64,000 nt of DNA from Actinomycetota bacterium (GCA_029978335.1 JAPOJQ010000003.1:51675-115674); one strand, 5' to 3'; positions 27,210 through 38,133 are shown, counted from the stretch's first letter. The notes: generated by a model not told the origin, from the sequence alone. Numbers and translations: made by a program.

Positions 27210-30200
27210 CTCTCCAGCATGGCAGTAGCTGACACCGGATTACCGGTCGCGAGCTGTGCAAGGGCACAGTTTCCATCGACACAGATCCATCCGAGACCGG
27301 GTCGCGGTGGCATCGGCAGACGCATCGGAATCGACGCACCGATCAGATCCCCATCACCCTCGCCGGCCGCTGACATCACCACACCCCGTCGCGAACGACG
27401 AACCACTGATGTCCAATGGCCAAAGCGCGACCGCACCGCATCGGCATGCACCGCCGCCACCACGCACAGCCCAGGCTCGCGACCTTCGAGGCGAGCGGTG
27501 AACGATCCGTCGACATCGTCGATGAGCGCCGCATCGTCGACGACCACCAGATGGGGGCCATCCACATGTGGAATTGTCGCAAGCGATCTCGTTGGCTCAA
27601 CCAGCGTCACCAGTCCTTGATTCGCTGCGCTCCACGCGTGGGCGATCGCCGCCAGCGCCGTGCTTCGACCTGACCGAGCTGGACCAATCACCAACAGATG
27701 TTCGCCGTCGGGCACCTCAAGCCGTGCGTCGTCGAGGTCGGTTGCAGCCTGGCCAAGGATCAACGCAGTGCCTCGTCCATCCCGACAACCACGGATAACC
27801 GAAGCGTCGAGCGTCACTGCCAACACCTCGATCGCCGGCGGCACCGGCCGATCAGCACACGGTGCGGCGTCAACGATGGCGATCTGGGCTTCCATCCCAT
27901 GGCGTCGTCCACCCTCAATGCGCAGGCGACCAGCGATCGGGCGACGGGCGTCAGTCACCATCCGCCAGGAAATTGATGACCGCAGATCGCGTCGAACCTC
28001 ACCACCAGCGGTCACCGTCACCACGCCCACCGCTGGGCCCTCATCAAGAATTCGTTCAAGGTCATCCAACGTGCGCCGGCCAGGTTCGTCCAGCGATCGA
28101 ATCGTCTCGGCGATGCCGTCGATCATCAGCACCAGTGGAAGACCAACGGCACCGACTGCTTGGCGAGTATCGACTTCGATCGAGATCATTCGCACAAGTC
28201 GATCAACGCGTTCCCGATCGCGCAGCGTCACCACCGGAGCCGTCAGTCCGCACGTCGACAGGCTGGTGAGCCGCCCATCGCCCCGACCGTCGAGCACGTA
28301 GATGCCGGCACCATCGAGGGCTTGCGCGAGGGTGATGAGCGCAGTGGTGGTACCAGAGCCAACAGGGCCGATGATCGAAAGGTTGCCATCATCGGGATGC
28401 CACTCGAGCGGCTCGTGCCGCTGCTCCTCGCACACGTCGACCACCCCAATGCCGCCCGTCACGATCGAAGGCAATGGATCGGTCCATGGTCGATGCGGTG
28501 CCCGAACACGTCGCGAGCGCATCCGGTCATCACACTCTGCAACCGGCACGGCGGTGGTCATCGCTGTCTGGAACTCGACCGGCTCGTCACCGCCGATGCG
28601 GATGAGCGCCCGCCCCGGCACCCTTCGATCGAGTCGAGCAGCGCGGTCGTCGCCGATGACGTCGAGCGCGTCGGCTCGGTCTTGCAACCGAAGCGCAATC
28701 CGGATGTTGGTGTTTGCTCGAACCGCGTCATCGATCACGCCGGCGGGTCGTTGAGTGGCGAGCACGAGATGCATGCCAAGGCTCCGCCCACGTCGAGCGA
28801 TGTCGACCAGCCCGGCAAGCGCATGCGGAGCCGTACTGGCCAAGGAGGCGAACTCGTCAACCACGATGATGAGCCGAGGCGGTGTCGTGCCACCGGGTTC
28901 GAGCGCCGCAAGATCAGCCACGCCCGCACCCCGAAGCATGACCTCGCGACGGCGAACCTCTGCGTCGAGACTCACCAGCACACGATCCACCAAGCTGCCT
29001 TCAAGGTCGGTCACCACGCCGAGCACATGTGGCAGATCGGCGATGCGATCGAATGCCGCTCCACCTTTGTGGTCGATCAACAAGAAGGTGACCGTGTCGG
29101 GATCGTGACGCAGGCACAGCGAGGTGACCATCGTGCAGAGCAGTTCGCTCTTTCCCGATCCCGTGGTACCGGCAATCAGTGCATGAGGCCCGTCAGCCAC
29201 AAGATCGAGCGACACCGGTCCGTCGGCACCTTCGCCGAGCACCGCCACCGCCGATCGAAGATCGACGGGGCCCGGAGCAGGTTTGCTGAGAACGGCTCGC
29301 GCGGGTATGCGGCGAGCGACATGATCGACATCTTCAGGATCGATGAGACCGCTGAGTGCGGTCATCGTCATCTCCCAGGTGTCGCCCGTCATCCCAACGG
29401 CTTCACAGCCGGTCACTCCGTCACGGCCGTCGATGATTGCCGACCAGTCAGCGCTCACATCAATGATGTCGGTGCAGACCGCAGGCACCTCATCGCCAAC
29501 ACCGAGTAGGCAGAGACAACTCGTTGAGCGATCGGCATCGAGTAACCGCCGAAGCGCGCCGTCGGCATGAATCAGCGAGGGTGCACTCGATGTCACGATG
29601 AGCAACCGTCGGGTGTCGGTGCTGTTGTTCACGCGGTCGTCGATTCCGGGAAGCACGCCACGCACCTCGTCATCGACGACAAGATCAAGATCAGCGGGCC
29701 CGCTCGCCACAACCGCCTGGGCGACGAGCGAGCGGAGAACAGCGTGGGCGACGTCGGTGCCCGCTCGCACGGCGACCACACGCTGCGCACCGAGGTCGAT
29801 GCGGACCGGGGCACCTGGCAGGCCTTCAAGGTCGGCGATGCCGACCACGACGTCGATCGGGTCGTTCTGGCGTTGGGACCACAACGAGTTCGACGCCACA
29901 CGCTCACCGAGGTCGATCGGCCAGTGCTGACGTTGCGCCCGATGTGCAGCGAGGCGTCGCTCGCGACGTTGCTGTCGCACACGGCGTTCCGCCCTCCGCG
30001 TACGGACTGTCTCCACACCGATATGTGCAACAGTGCCCATCACGCCAACAAGACCGAACGCCAACATCACCCATGAACCGGTGATCACTGCGATGACGGC
30101 GCTCGCCGCCAGGGTGATGAGGCCAACGATGAGCGAGCCGCCACCTCGAGTCAGAGTGCCAGGTGCGGCAGCTTCGTCGGTGGGCAGCTCTCGTTCTGGC

Positions 30201-30499
30201 CGTCGAGGTGGACGGACCACAATCGATCCCGAGCGTCGGTGTTGCGGCGCTGACGCGGCGGAGAGGTGGAAACGGCTATGCCCCGCTCGGATGAGGTGCT
30301 CATCGTCGCCGACGTCAACCGAGGTCGCTGCCAATGCCGTGACCTCGCCAGAGGGCAGGACGATGAAGTGATGTGAACCGAGTGCCGAATCTGCGTGCCG
30401 GATGTGTGCCGATCTTGCTCGGCCGACGACGGAGGGCTGTTCGACACGATATGTACGGCCACAGTCGGGGCCGCTGATGGGGCTGAATGCGATGGACAT
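27206..30499 (-). CDS. FHA - TM - FtsK/SpoIIIE-type triple ATPase (EccC/EssC-like)
   Basis: 1097 aa: N-terminal FHA-like (VVGRARSAHIRHADSALGSHHFIV), hydrophobic TM pair, D1 GTTGSGKSELL and IIVVDEFASL; D2 GPVGSGTTTAL; D3 GPARSGRSTAL. Confidence 0.88.
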   Translation of the reverse strand: MSIAFSPISGPDCGRTYRVEQPSVVGRARSAHIRHADSALGSHHFIVLPSGEVTALAATSVDVGDDEHLIRAGHSRFHLSAASAPQHRRSGSIVVRPPRRPERELPTDEAAAPGTLTRGGGSLIVGLITLAASAVIAVITGSWVMLAFGLVGVMGTVAHIGVETVRTRRAERRVRQQRRERRLAAHRAQRQHWPIDLGERVASNSLWSQRQNDPIDVVVGIADLEGLPGAPVRIDLGAQRVVAVRAGTDVAHAVLRSLVAQAVVASGPADLDLVVDDEVRGVLPGIDDRVNNSTDTRRLLIVTSSAPSLIHADGALRRLLDADRSTSCLCLLGVGDEVPAVCTDIIDVSADWSAIIDGRDGVTGCEAVGMTGDTWEMTMTALSGLIDPEDVDHVARRIPARAVLSKPAPGPVDLRSAVAVLGEGADGPVSLDLVADGPHALIAGTTGSGKSELLCTMVTSLCLRHDPDTVTFLLIDHKGGAAFDRIADLPHVLGVVTDLEGSLVDRVLVSLDAEVRRREVMLRGAGVADLAALEPGGTTPPRLIIVVDEFASLASTAPHALAGLVDIARRGRSLGMHLVLATQRPAGVIDDAVRANTNIRIALRLQDRADALDVIGDDRAARLDRRVPGRALIRIGGDEPVEFQTAMTTAVPVAECDDRMRSRRVRAPHRPWTDPLPSIVTGGIGVVDVCEEQRHEPLEWHPDDGNLSIIGPVGSGTTTALITLAQALDGAGIYVLDGRGDGRLTSLSTCGLTAPVVTLRDRERVDRLVRMISIEVDTRQAVGAVGLPLVLMIDGIAETIRSLDEPGRRTLDDLERILDEGPAVGVVTVTAGGEVRRDLRSSISWRMVTDARRPIAGRLRIEGGRRHGMEAQIAIVDAAPCADRPVPPAIEVLAVTLDASVIRGCRDGRGTALILGQAATDLDDARLEVPDGEHLLVIGPARSGRSTALAAIAHAWSAANQGLVTLVEPTRSLATIPHVDGPHLVVVDDAALIDDVDGSFTARLEGREPGLCVVAAVHADAVRSRFGHWTSVVRRSRRGVVMSAAGEGDGDLIGASIPMRLPMPPRPGLGWICVDGNCALAQLATGNPVSATAMLER

Positions 30500-30604
30500 G
30501 TGGCCCGAGTGGTCACAGGTGTGCCGTCACCGGAAAGGAAATTCCAAAAGTGAGACGTCCAGAGAGGGTTGAAGTGAGTTCTCCGGAGATGACCGAGGCG
30601 GAAC

Positions 30605-31333
30605 GTGGCCGCCATGACGAATCACACCACCACCACACGTCCCTTTACCGGCATTCGAGCCACGCTCGAGCAGCAATGGGAACAACTCAATCAGCACCCT
30701 CGCAACATCAGAATCGCACGTGGCTGGCACATCACCACCGTGGCCTTCAGCGATCTCAACGACCTGCTCGCCCTCGCCGGCTTCGGCGGAGGTGACGAGA
30801 ACGATCACGTCCTGTGGGCACTCGTCAGTCGAGCCGCGCACGACGATCTCGCCACCCACATGGTGCTTCGCAGGATCCTGCCAGGGCTGATGGCGGCCAA
30901 TCGCCGTCGACCGCGCCGGCTCAGCGCCGAGGAAGGTCTTCGTGAACTGATTGCCGCCGCATGGATCACCATCCGCACCTACGACCCAAACCGAGACCCG
31001 TCGTCACTTGCCGCAGCGCTCATCGATGGTGCCCGCTATCGGGCCTTTCGATCCGAGCGACGTCGACGCGATCGCCACCCGGAACTTCCGAGTGATTCCG
31101 TCGAACGCGAACCGTCGATTGACGACCACGACGACCTCCTCGAATTGCGACACGTCCTCGTTGAGGCCGCTCAGCGCGGCCTTCCCGCCGACGACCTCGA
31201 ACTCGTCCGCCGCCTCGCAACTGGCCACCGAACTGAGACGATTGCCAACGAGCTGGGGATCACCACCAGGGCCGTTCGATATCGGTGCACCCGAATTGCG
31301 AACGAACTCGCCGCTATTGCGCGCGTTGCGTGA
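30605..31333 (+). CDS. sigma-70-like / HTH regulator
   Basis: SSLAAALIDGARYRAFRSERRRRDRHPE and C-terminal region-4-like HTH LVRRLATGHRTETIANELGITTRAVRYRCTRIANELA; divergent from the ftsK-like gene. Confidence 0.65.
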   Translation: MAAMTNHTTTTRPFTGIRATLEQQWEQLNQHPRNIRIARGWHITTVAFSDLNDLLALAGFGGGDENDHVLWALVSRAAHDDLATHMVLRRILPGLMAANRRRPRRLSAEEGLRELIAAAWITIRTYDPNRDPSSLAAALIDGARYRAFRSERRRRDRHPELPSDSVEREPSIDDHDDLLELRHVLVEAAQRGLPADDLELVRRLATGHRTETIANELGITTRAVRYRCTRIANELAAIARVA

Positions 31334-32099
31334 ACGTCGGACGGCGCTTGTCGAAGAAGGCACTGATGCCCTCTTGGCAATCCGGCGTCACAATGCCAGC
31401 CGCCATGACTTCCATCGCATAGGCATACGCCTTGGGCTGTTCCATGTCGACCTGCGCGTAATAGGCCCGCTTGCCGATGCCCTTCGCCATCGCCGAACCG
31501 CGGATCGAACGAGCCATGAGGTCGTTCACCGCATCGTCGAGTTGGTCGTCAGCCACCACCCGGTTGATCAGCCCCCACGACGCTGCGGTATGGGCATCGA
31601 CAGGGTCTCCGGTGATCGCGAGTTCCATCGCATGCTTGCGATTGATCTGCCGGGCCACCGCGACCAGCGGCGTATTGCAGAACAGTCCGCCTTTGCCACC
31701 CGGCAGAGCAAAAGCAGCCGACTCACCGGCGATTGCCATATCGCACGTCGCAACCAGCTGACACCCAGCAGCAGTTGCCAAGGCGTGAACCTTGGCGATC
31801 ACGACTTGTGGGATCTCCTGCACGGTGTTCATCATGCGCGTGCACACCTCGAGCAATGAACGTGCTTGTGGCAACTCAACATCAACCATGTCGCCAAAGT
31901 TGTGTCCGGCTGAAAACACTGGCCCATTCGCCGCGATGACGACGCCGAGAGCATCCGACGAACCGACCTCATCCAGCGCCGCCTGCATCTCGAGCATCAA
32001 GGCCCTCGACAGCGAGTTGCGGGTCTCGGGCCGATTCAAGGTGATGGTGACCACATCCCCCGAACGTGCGACCGACAAGTTCTCGAAGTTCGTGCTCAT
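31314..32099 (-). CDS. enoyl-CoA hydratase/isomerase
   Basis: LNRPETRNSLSRALMLEM, FSAGHNFGDM, ATAAGCQLVATCDMAIA, LPGGKGGLFCNTPLVAV. Confidence 0.92.
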   Translation of the reverse strand: MSTNFENLSVARSGDVVTITLNRPETRNSLSRALMLEMQAALDEVGSSDALGVVIAANGPVFSAGHNFGDMVDVELPQARSLLEVCTRMMNTVQEIPQVVIAKVHALATAAGCQLVATCDMAIAGESAAFALPGGKGGLFCNTPLVAVARQINRKHAMELAITGDPVDAHTAASWGLINRVVADDQLDDAVNDLMARSIRGSAMAKGIGKRAYYAQVDMEQPKAYAYAMEVMAAGIVTPDCQEGISAFFDKRRPTFTQRAQ

Positions 32100-32142
32100 G
32101 TGCACAGCCTGCCACGCACACGACACCGGGAATGACCCGGAG

Positions 32143-32214
32143 TGCGCCCCCAGGGGGTCGAACCCTGAACCAACGGGTTAAAAGCCCGCTGCTCTGCCAT
32201 TGAGCTAGAGGCGC
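32143..32214 (-). tRNA. tRNA-Lys (anticodon TTT)
   Basis: Reverse strand GCGCCTC TA GCTC AATGGCA GAGC A GCGGG CTTTTAA CCCGT TGGTT CAGGG TTCGACC CCCTG GGGGCGC A. Confidence 0.94.
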
Positions 32215-32251
32215 GTGGTGAGCAGGCTAACGATTCACACCAGAGAACTGG

Positions 32252-33766
32252 TCAGCCGACATTGCGCTGCCGGCCGTCCCAATGCGGTGCCCGTAGCGCC
32301 TTCTTATCGACCTTGCCGTAGACGGTGACCGGGAGGTCGTCCCGATACTCGACCGACTTCGGCCGCTTGTACGACGCCAACCGCTCGCGACACCACGCGG
32401 CGAACGCCTCGCGGTCGAGGCTCGGCCTTGGCACGACGACAGCGTGCACCGCTTCACCCCAGTCGTCATGGGGGACACCGACGATCGCCACCTGAGCAAC
32501 GTCGGGATGGGCGGAAATCACCGCTTCGACCTCAACCGAGTAGACGTTCATGCCGCCCGAAATGATCATGTCGTTGGCCCGATCGACGAGGGTCACGAAT
32601 CCCTCATCGTCCATACGGCCGACATCGCCGGTCCGCATCCAGCGGCCAGCGAAGCGCTTTGCGTAGTTGTCGGGGTCTTGCCAGTACCCGCGCATCACGT
32701 ACGGCGAGTCGAGCGCAACTTCGCCAACCTCACCTCTCGGCACTTCCTCGCCGGCCTCATCGATGATGGCGACCTCGCACATCAGCGTCGCTTTGCCACA
32801 CGACGAGAGCAGGTCGGGTTCCGACAGCGCCCGCACGTGGTCGGGCTTGGACAGCACCGTCGCGAAGTTCGGGCATTCGGTCTGCGCGTACAACTGCTGA
32901 AGCACCGGACCAAAGACCTCCATCGCCTGACGTAACCGCTCGGGCGAGATCGGAGCGGCTCCGTATTGGATGGTGCGCAGGGCTGCTGGACGAATACCCG
33001 TCTCAACAGCCGCATCAAGCAAGCGGTAGATCATCGTCGGCACAGCGAACGTCCATGTGATGTCGTGCTCGTCCATGATCCGAAGCACCTCGTGGGCATC
33101 GAATCCCTTCTCGACGCGCACGTGGGCGCCGCGCAGCAGCGCGGCTGCGCCAAGGAAGCCAGCTGCATGGGGCAACGGCGTGGTCAGCAGCATGTGGTCA
33201 TCCCGGCCGATGCCGCCCTCCATGATGTGGGCGAACATGTTGAGGACCATCGGGGCCTGATGATGGACAATGCCCTTCGGCTTGCCGGTGGTCCCACCGG
33301 TGAACCCGACGAAAGAGAGGTCGTCAGGCCCGACGGCGCCGACGGCCGGAGGCTCGACAGGTAGGGATCCCGGCGCAACGACGTCACCTGGGATGATCGT
33401 GCAGGCATCGGGGATCTCCGTCGCGAGATGCGCCAACGCCGGGCTGACGACGGCAACCGTCGGTGTCGTCCGTACGGCGATGTCGCCGATGTCCGATGCC
33501 GTGAGCATCGAGTTGAGCGGGATCTTGACCGCGCCGATCGCCATGATTGCCAGGTCGTACACGGGATATGACGCCGAGTTCTCGCACAGCAACACCACTC
33601 GATCGCGCGGCGAGGCCCCGGCGGCGCGCAGATTCTGCGCCGCGATGGCAACCGCTGTCGCCATGTCCGAATACGTCCAGGTCATGCCGTCAGCGGTGAG
33701 GGCCGGTCGGGGACCATTGAGTGTGAGGGAGCGACGAAACGCCTCCCAGAGTGTCGACATCATCAC
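32252..33766 (-). CDS. AMP-dependent acyl-CoA synthetase/ligase
   Basis: FTGGTTGKPKGIVH, YAQTECPN, RTGDVGRMDDEGFVTLVDRANDMIISGGMNVY, YKRPK...VYGKVDKKALR. Confidence 0.93.
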   Translation of the reverse strand: MMMSTLWEAFRRSLTLNGPRPALTADGMTWTYSDMATAVAIAAQNLRAAGASPRDRVVLLCENSASYPVYDLAIMAIGAVKIPLNSMLTASDIGDIAVRTTPTVAVVSPALAHLATEIPDACTIIPGDVVAPGSLPVEPPAVGAVGPDDLSFVGFTGGTTGKPKGIVHHQAPMVLNMFAHIMEGGIGRDDHMLLTTPLPHAAGFLGAAALLRGAHVRVEKGFDAHEVLRIMDEHDITWTFAVPTMIYRLLDAAVETGIRPAALRTIQYGAAPISPERLRQAMEVFGPVLQQLYAQTECPNFATVLSKPDHVRALSEPDLLSSCGKATLMCEVAIIDEAGEEVPRGEVGEVALDSPYVMRGYWQDPDNYAKRFAGRWMRTGDVGRMDDEGFVTLVDRANDMIISGGMNVYSVEVEAVISAHPDVAQVAIVGVPHDDWGEAVHAVVVPRPSLDREAFAAWCRERLASYKRPKSVEYRDDLPVTVYGKVDKKALRAPHWDGRQRNVG

Positions 33767-33802
33767 CGGGCACAGTACTCAGCGCCTCGTTAGTGTCTGA
33801 AT

Positions 33803-34588
33803 ATGAACGCCGCCGAACGCTGGGCCGCCGATCTCGCTACATGGGGGATCCCCGAACACATCCTGAGCGCCGCTCCGCAGTCACCGTGGATTCATCCAGT
33901 ATCGAATTTCACTCCGAGTGGCGACCTCCACGTCGACACCCCGTCGCGCCACCGGGCGCTCGAAGCGATCGAGTCGATCCGCGAACCATCGGTGCTCGAT
34001 ATCGGCTGTGGCGGGGGCCGGGCCGCGTTCGGTCTGGTACCACCCGCAACTTCGGTCATCGGTGTTGATCATCAACACGGCATGCTCGACGTGTTCACCG
34101 ATCAGGCGAATGTACGTGGTGTCTCGGTCACCACCGTGCTTGGGGACTGGCCTGACGTCGCCCCAGAGACCCCACCAGCTGATGTCGTGGTGTGCCATCA
34201 CGTCTTCTACAACGTTGCTGCACTCGAACCGTTCGTCGCCGCCCTGACCGACCACGCGAAGCAACGGGTAGTGGTGGAACTTCCCGAGCGCCATCCACTC
34301 ACACATCTGAGCGATGCGTGGCGACACTTCTGGAATCTCGAACGGCCGACGGCGCCGACCGCAGAAGATGCGCTGGTGGTGGTGCGTTCGATGGGGATCG
34401 ACGCCCACCTCGAGCGCTGGTCGGTGCCTGCACCCTCATCGGCGCCTGAGGTCACTGACCTCGATGTGGAACACATGCGGATCCGACTCTGTCTGACGCC
34501 AGACCGCGACGCCGACGTGCGCTCATTCCTCGAATCTCGTCAACCCGCAGGACGAGACCTTGCAGCGATCTGGTGGGACGTTGCCTAA
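33803..34588 (+). CDS. class I SAM-dependent methyltransferase
   Basis: PSVLDIGCGGGRAAFGLVPPATSVIGVDHQHGML; TAGTGT -10 6 nt upstream of ATG. Confidence 0.85.
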   Translation: MNAAERWAADLATWGIPEHILSAAPQSPWIHPVSNFTPSGDLHVDTPSRHRALEAIESIREPSVLDIGCGGGRAAFGLVPPATSVIGVDHQHGMLDVFTDQANVRGVSVTTVLGDWPDVAPETPPADVVVCHHVFYNVAALEPFVAALTDHAKQRVVVELPERHPLTHLSDAWRHFWNLERPTAPTAEDALVVVRSMGIDAHLERWSVPAPSSAPEVTDLDVEHMRIRLCLTPDRDADVRSFLESRQPAGRDLAAIWWDVA

Positions 34589-34602
34589 ATGTCCGGACAT
34601 TT
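34587..34602. promoter_or_regulatory. perfect 16-bp palindrome AAATGTCCGGACATTT, candidate operator
   Basis: Self-reverse-complementary; 2 nt upstream of a TATCGT -10 (34605..34610), 7 nt from ATG 34618. Confidence 0.6.
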
Positions 34603-34617
34603 GCTATCGTCGTCGAC

Positions 34618-34782
34618 ATGTGCCGTCAAGTGACCTGCAAGACCTGCGGAAAAGCCTCCTGGGCCGGATGCGGAATGCACGTGGAACAGGTGCTCGGCCA
34701 CCTGTCTGCCGACCAGCGTTGCCAATGTCACCTCGCCCCTCCCGAGGTCGCACCCCGCAAGCGCTGGTTCGCCCGAAAGTGA
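34618..34782 (+). CDS. small Cys-rich protein (54 aa)
   Basis: MCRQVTCKTCGKASWAGCGMHVEQVLGHLSADQRCQCHLAP...; Cys pattern suggests metal binding; own -10 and palindrome upstream. Confidence 0.75.
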   Translation: MCRQVTCKTCGKASWAGCGMHVEQVLGHLSADQRCQCHLAPPEVAPRKRWFARK

Positions 34783-34824
34783 TCTGATTCCCCATCGGCC
34801 CCGCAGGCATGACAGCCTGAGGGG

Positions 34825-35574
34825 ATGGGGATCATTGTCAACACCGAGGGAGCCGTGCGCACCCTCACCCTCGACCGGCCCGAGGCACTCAACGCACTGA
34901 CGCCAGCGCTCCTCGACGAACTCGCTTCGGCCCTCGCCGATGCCGCCGGTGACGACGCCATACGAGTCGTCGTCCTCACCGGAACCGGCCGTGCATTCTC
35001 GGCGGGCGTCGACCTGAAAGCGCTCGCCGACGACCCGCCCGCCAGCGGTGATGTGTCGGGGGCACTCAATGATCCAGCCCGACGAGCATGCGAACTGCTG
35101 TCGACGATGCCAAAGCTGACCATCGCCAAGGTGAACGGCTTCTGTTTCACCGGCGCTCTCGAACTCGCCCTTGCGTGCGATCTCATGGTGGTCGCGATCG
35201 AAGCCAAACTCGGCGACACCCACGCCAAGTGGGGCCTTCGACCCACCTGGGGAATGAGCGCGCGACTGATCCGCGCCGTCGGCCCGGTGCGAGCCCGAGA
35301 ACTCTCGTACACGGCGAGGACCATCACTGGTCAGGACGCGTTCGACTACGGCATGGCAAGCCATTGCGTTCCGCTGTCACAGCTTGACACCACCGTCGCC
35401 GAACTCGCCGAGACCGTCGCTGCGAATAGCCCCGAGTCCATCGCTGCCTACAAAGACCTCTACCACCATCAACAGGACCTCGGCTTGAGCCACGGATTGG
35501 GATTCGAATTCGCCACCCACTATCCGATGGGCGATGCCGGCGGGCGTCTCGACGGATTCACCAAGAAGGACTGA
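34825..35574 (+). CDS. enoyl-CoA hydratase/isomerase
   Basis: [53 protein letters not shown]. Confidence 0.92.
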   Translation: MGIIVNTEGAVRTLTLDRPEALNALTPALLDELASALADAAGDDAIRVVVLTGTGRAFSAGVDLKALADDPPASGDVSGALNDPARRACELLSTMPKLTIAKVNGFCFTGALELALACDLMVVAIEAKLGDTHAKWGLRPTWGMSARLIRAVGPVRARELSYTARTITGQDAFDYGMASHCVPLSQLDTTVAELAETVAANSPESIAAYKDLYHHQQDLGLSHGLGFEFATHYPMGDAGGRLDGFTKKD

Positions 35575-35575
35575 C

Positions 35576-37702
35576 ATGGCAACCCGCGCAGGTCTCACCA
35601 TCGGCGACGAACTCGTCGAATTCGTCGAAGACGAAGCACTCCGGTCCACAGGTATCGACCCCGATCACTTCTGGGCAGCCTTCGCCGACATCATTCGCGA
35701 CCTTGCGCCTCGCAACCGCGAACTGCTCGAGACACGAGCATCAATGCAGGCCGCCATCGACCGCTGGCACCGCGACCACGGCGTCGGTGACCCGGCTGAG
35801 TATCGAGCGTTCCTCGAATCGATCGGCTACCTCATGCCCCAAGGACCTGACTTCAGCATTCGCACCGAAGGTGTCGACCCAGAGATTGCTGACATCGCCG
35901 GACCACAACTCGTCGTTCCCGTGACCAACGCTCGCTATGCCATCAACGCCGTCAATGCCCGCTGGGGCTCGCTGTACGACGCCCTCTACGGCACCGACGT
36001 CCTCGGCGATCTTCCTCCCGTCGGCCCCTATAACACCGATCGGGGAGCACGAGTCATCGCCGAGGCGCGCCGCATCCTCGATGAGGTGATGCCGCTCACC
36101 AACGGTTCGCACCAAGGCTCTACCCAGTACTCCATCATCGATGGCGAACTCGTTGTGACCGACGCCGGGGGCAACCGACTGCAACTCGACCCGAGCGTTG
36201 AACTCGTGGGCTGGACCGGGCCCGCCGATGCGCCATCGAGCATCGTCACGCGTCACCATCGGCTCAGCGTCGAGATTCGCATCGATCGCGGTCACGCGGT
36301 CGGAGCAACAGACCCCGCAGGTATTGCCGATGTGCTCCTCGAATCCGCCGTGACGGTGATCATGGATTGCGAGGACTCGGTGGCGTGTGTCGATGCGGCC
36401 GACAAGGCGCTCGCCTACAGGAACTGGCTCGGGCTCCAGCGCGGCACGCTCACCGCCGAGGTCGACAAGGCCGGCGCCACCTTCACCCGAACCATGGCCG
36501 CCGATCGCATCGTGCGCGGACCCGACGGTGACGATGTCATCATCCCTGCACGGTCGCTGCTGCTCGTACGCAACGTCGGGCATCTCATGACCACACCAGC
36601 AGTGCGCACCAGCGATGGCGAGGACATCCCCGAGGGCATTCTCGACGCGATGATGACAGTGCTGTGTGCGTTGCCGACCAGCGGTCCGATCTACATCGTC
36701 AAGCCAAAGATGCATGGACCCGACGAGGTGGCGTTCGCGTGCGAACTCTTCAGCCGCGTGGAACAAGCGCTCGGACTCGCGCATGAGACGGTCAAGATCG
36801 GCATCATGGACGAGGAGCGGCGCACCACGGTCAACCTCGCCGAGTGCCTCCGTGTGGCAGCTGGCCGAGTCGCCTTCATCAACACTGGGTTCCTCGATCG
36901 GACCGGTGATGAGATCCACACCTCCATGCAGGCGGGCCCGATGGTCCGCAAGGCCGACATGCGCAACGAACAATGGATCGGTGCCTACGAGAATCACAAC
37001 GTCGACACTGGTCTCGCCTGCGGGTTGCTCGGCAAAGCCCAGATCGGCAAAGGGATGTGGGCAGCGCCGGATCTGATGGCCGACATGCTTGCCACCAAAA
37101 TCGGACACCCGAACGCTGGCGCATCGTGTGCCTGGGTGCCCTCCCCCACGGCAGCCACCCTCCATGCCATTCACTACCACCGTGTCGATGTAGCGGAACG
37201 CCAGCGTGAGCTCCTCGCCCGACTCGCCGCCGACGGACCCCGGGCCACGATCGACGACCTCTTGCATATTCCCGTCGATACTGCTGCACGCTGGACCGAC
37301 GACGAGGTCCAAGCTGAACTCGACAACAACGCCCAAGGCATCCTCGGGTATGTCGTGCGATGGGTCGATCAAGGTGTCGGATGTTCGAAGGTGCCCGACA
37401 TCCACGACGTGGGACTGATGGAAGATCGCGCCACATGTCGTATCTCATCGCAGCACATGGCGAACTGGCTGCTGCACGGCATCGTCGATGTAGATCGCAT
37501 CCGAGCAACATTCGCCAAAATGGCGGCTGTCGTCGATCAACAAAATGCGAATGATCCCGACTACCAGCCGATGGCGCCAGCGCTCAACGGCATTGCCTAC
37601 CGTGCCGCGCTCGACCTCGTGCTCTCCGGAGTGGAGCAACCCTCGGGGTACACCGAACCCATCCTCCATGCCCGTCGACTCGAACTGAAGGACTCCCGAT
37701 GA
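35576..37702 (+). CDS. glcB: malate synthase G
   Basis: [83 protein letters not shown]. Confidence 0.96.
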   Translation: MATRAGLTIGDELVEFVEDEALRSTGIDPDHFWAAFADIIRDLAPRNRELLETRASMQAAIDRWHRDHGVGDPAEYRAFLESIGYLMPQGPDFSIRTEGVDPEIADIAGPQLVVPVTNARYAINAVNARWGSLYDALYGTDVLGDLPPVGPYNTDRGARVIAEARRILDEVMPLTNGSHQGSTQYSIIDGELVVTDAGGNRLQLDPSVELVGWTGPADAPSSIVTRHHRLSVEIRIDRGHAVGATDPAGIADVLLESAVTVIMDCEDSVACVDAADKALAYRNWLGLQRGTLTAEVDKAGATFTRTMAADRIVRGPDGDDVIIPARSLLLVRNVGHLMTTPAVRTSDGEDIPEGILDAMMTVLCALPTSGPIYIVKPKMHGPDEVAFACELFSRVEQALGLAHETVKIGIMDEERRTTVNLAECLRVAAGRVAFINTGFLDRTGDEIHTSMQAGPMVRKADMRNEQWIGAYENHNVDTGLACGLLGKAQIGKGMWAAPDLMADMLATKIGHPNAGASCAWVPSPTAATLHAIHYHRVDVAERQRELLARLAADGPRATIDDLLHIPVDTAARWTDDEVQAELDNNAQGILGYVVRWVDQGVGCSKVPDIHDVGLMEDRATCRISSQHMANWLLHGIVDVDRIRATFAKMAAVVDQQNANDPDYQPMAPALNGIAYRAALDLVLSGVEQPSGYTEPILHARRLELKDSR

Positions 37703-38133
37703 CCACCTACGACGCAACCATCACTGCCGCCGAGGCCCGCACGATGATCGATGCGGCGCTTGCCTACGGCGTCAACGCTCAGATGAAACCACTCGTGGTG
37801 CTGGTGCTCGACGCCGCTGGCGCACCCGTCGCGTACGAACGGAGCGACGGCTCGCCAACCGGTCGGTTCGAGATCGCCCGAGGCAAAGCGAACGGCGCAC
37901 TGCAACTCGGGGTGAACTCGAAGCGGATCGGTGAGATGGCGGTTGAACGCCCTCACTTCATCGCCGGCGTCACGGCGTCGGTGCCCGGACCCCTCGTTCC
38001 GGTTGCGGGCGGGGTGCTGGTGCTGCGCGACGACGTCGTCGTCGGCGCGGTCGGGGTATCAGGTGACACGAGCGACAACGATGAACTCGCCGCAATCGCT
38101 GGCATCACCGCAGCGGGGTTCACTCACCCGTGA
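37699..38133 (+). CDS. glcG: GlcG/HbpS family heme-binding-like protein
   Basis: [21 protein letters not shown]...[21 protein letters not shown]...[29 protein letters not shown]; inside glc operon. Confidence 0.85.
   Translation: MTTYDATITAAEARTMIDAALAYGVNAQMKPLVVLVLDAAGAPVAYERSDGSPTGRFEIARGKANGALQLGVNSKRIGEMAVERPHFIAGVTASVPGPLVPVAGGVLVLRDDVVVGAVGVSGDTSDNDELAAIAGITAAGFTHP

Noticed and set aside
30537-30545. GGAAATTCC inverted repeat between the EssC-like and sigma-like genes
   Set aside because: Only two 4-bp arms with a 1-nt centre; too short to claim as an operator without comparative data.
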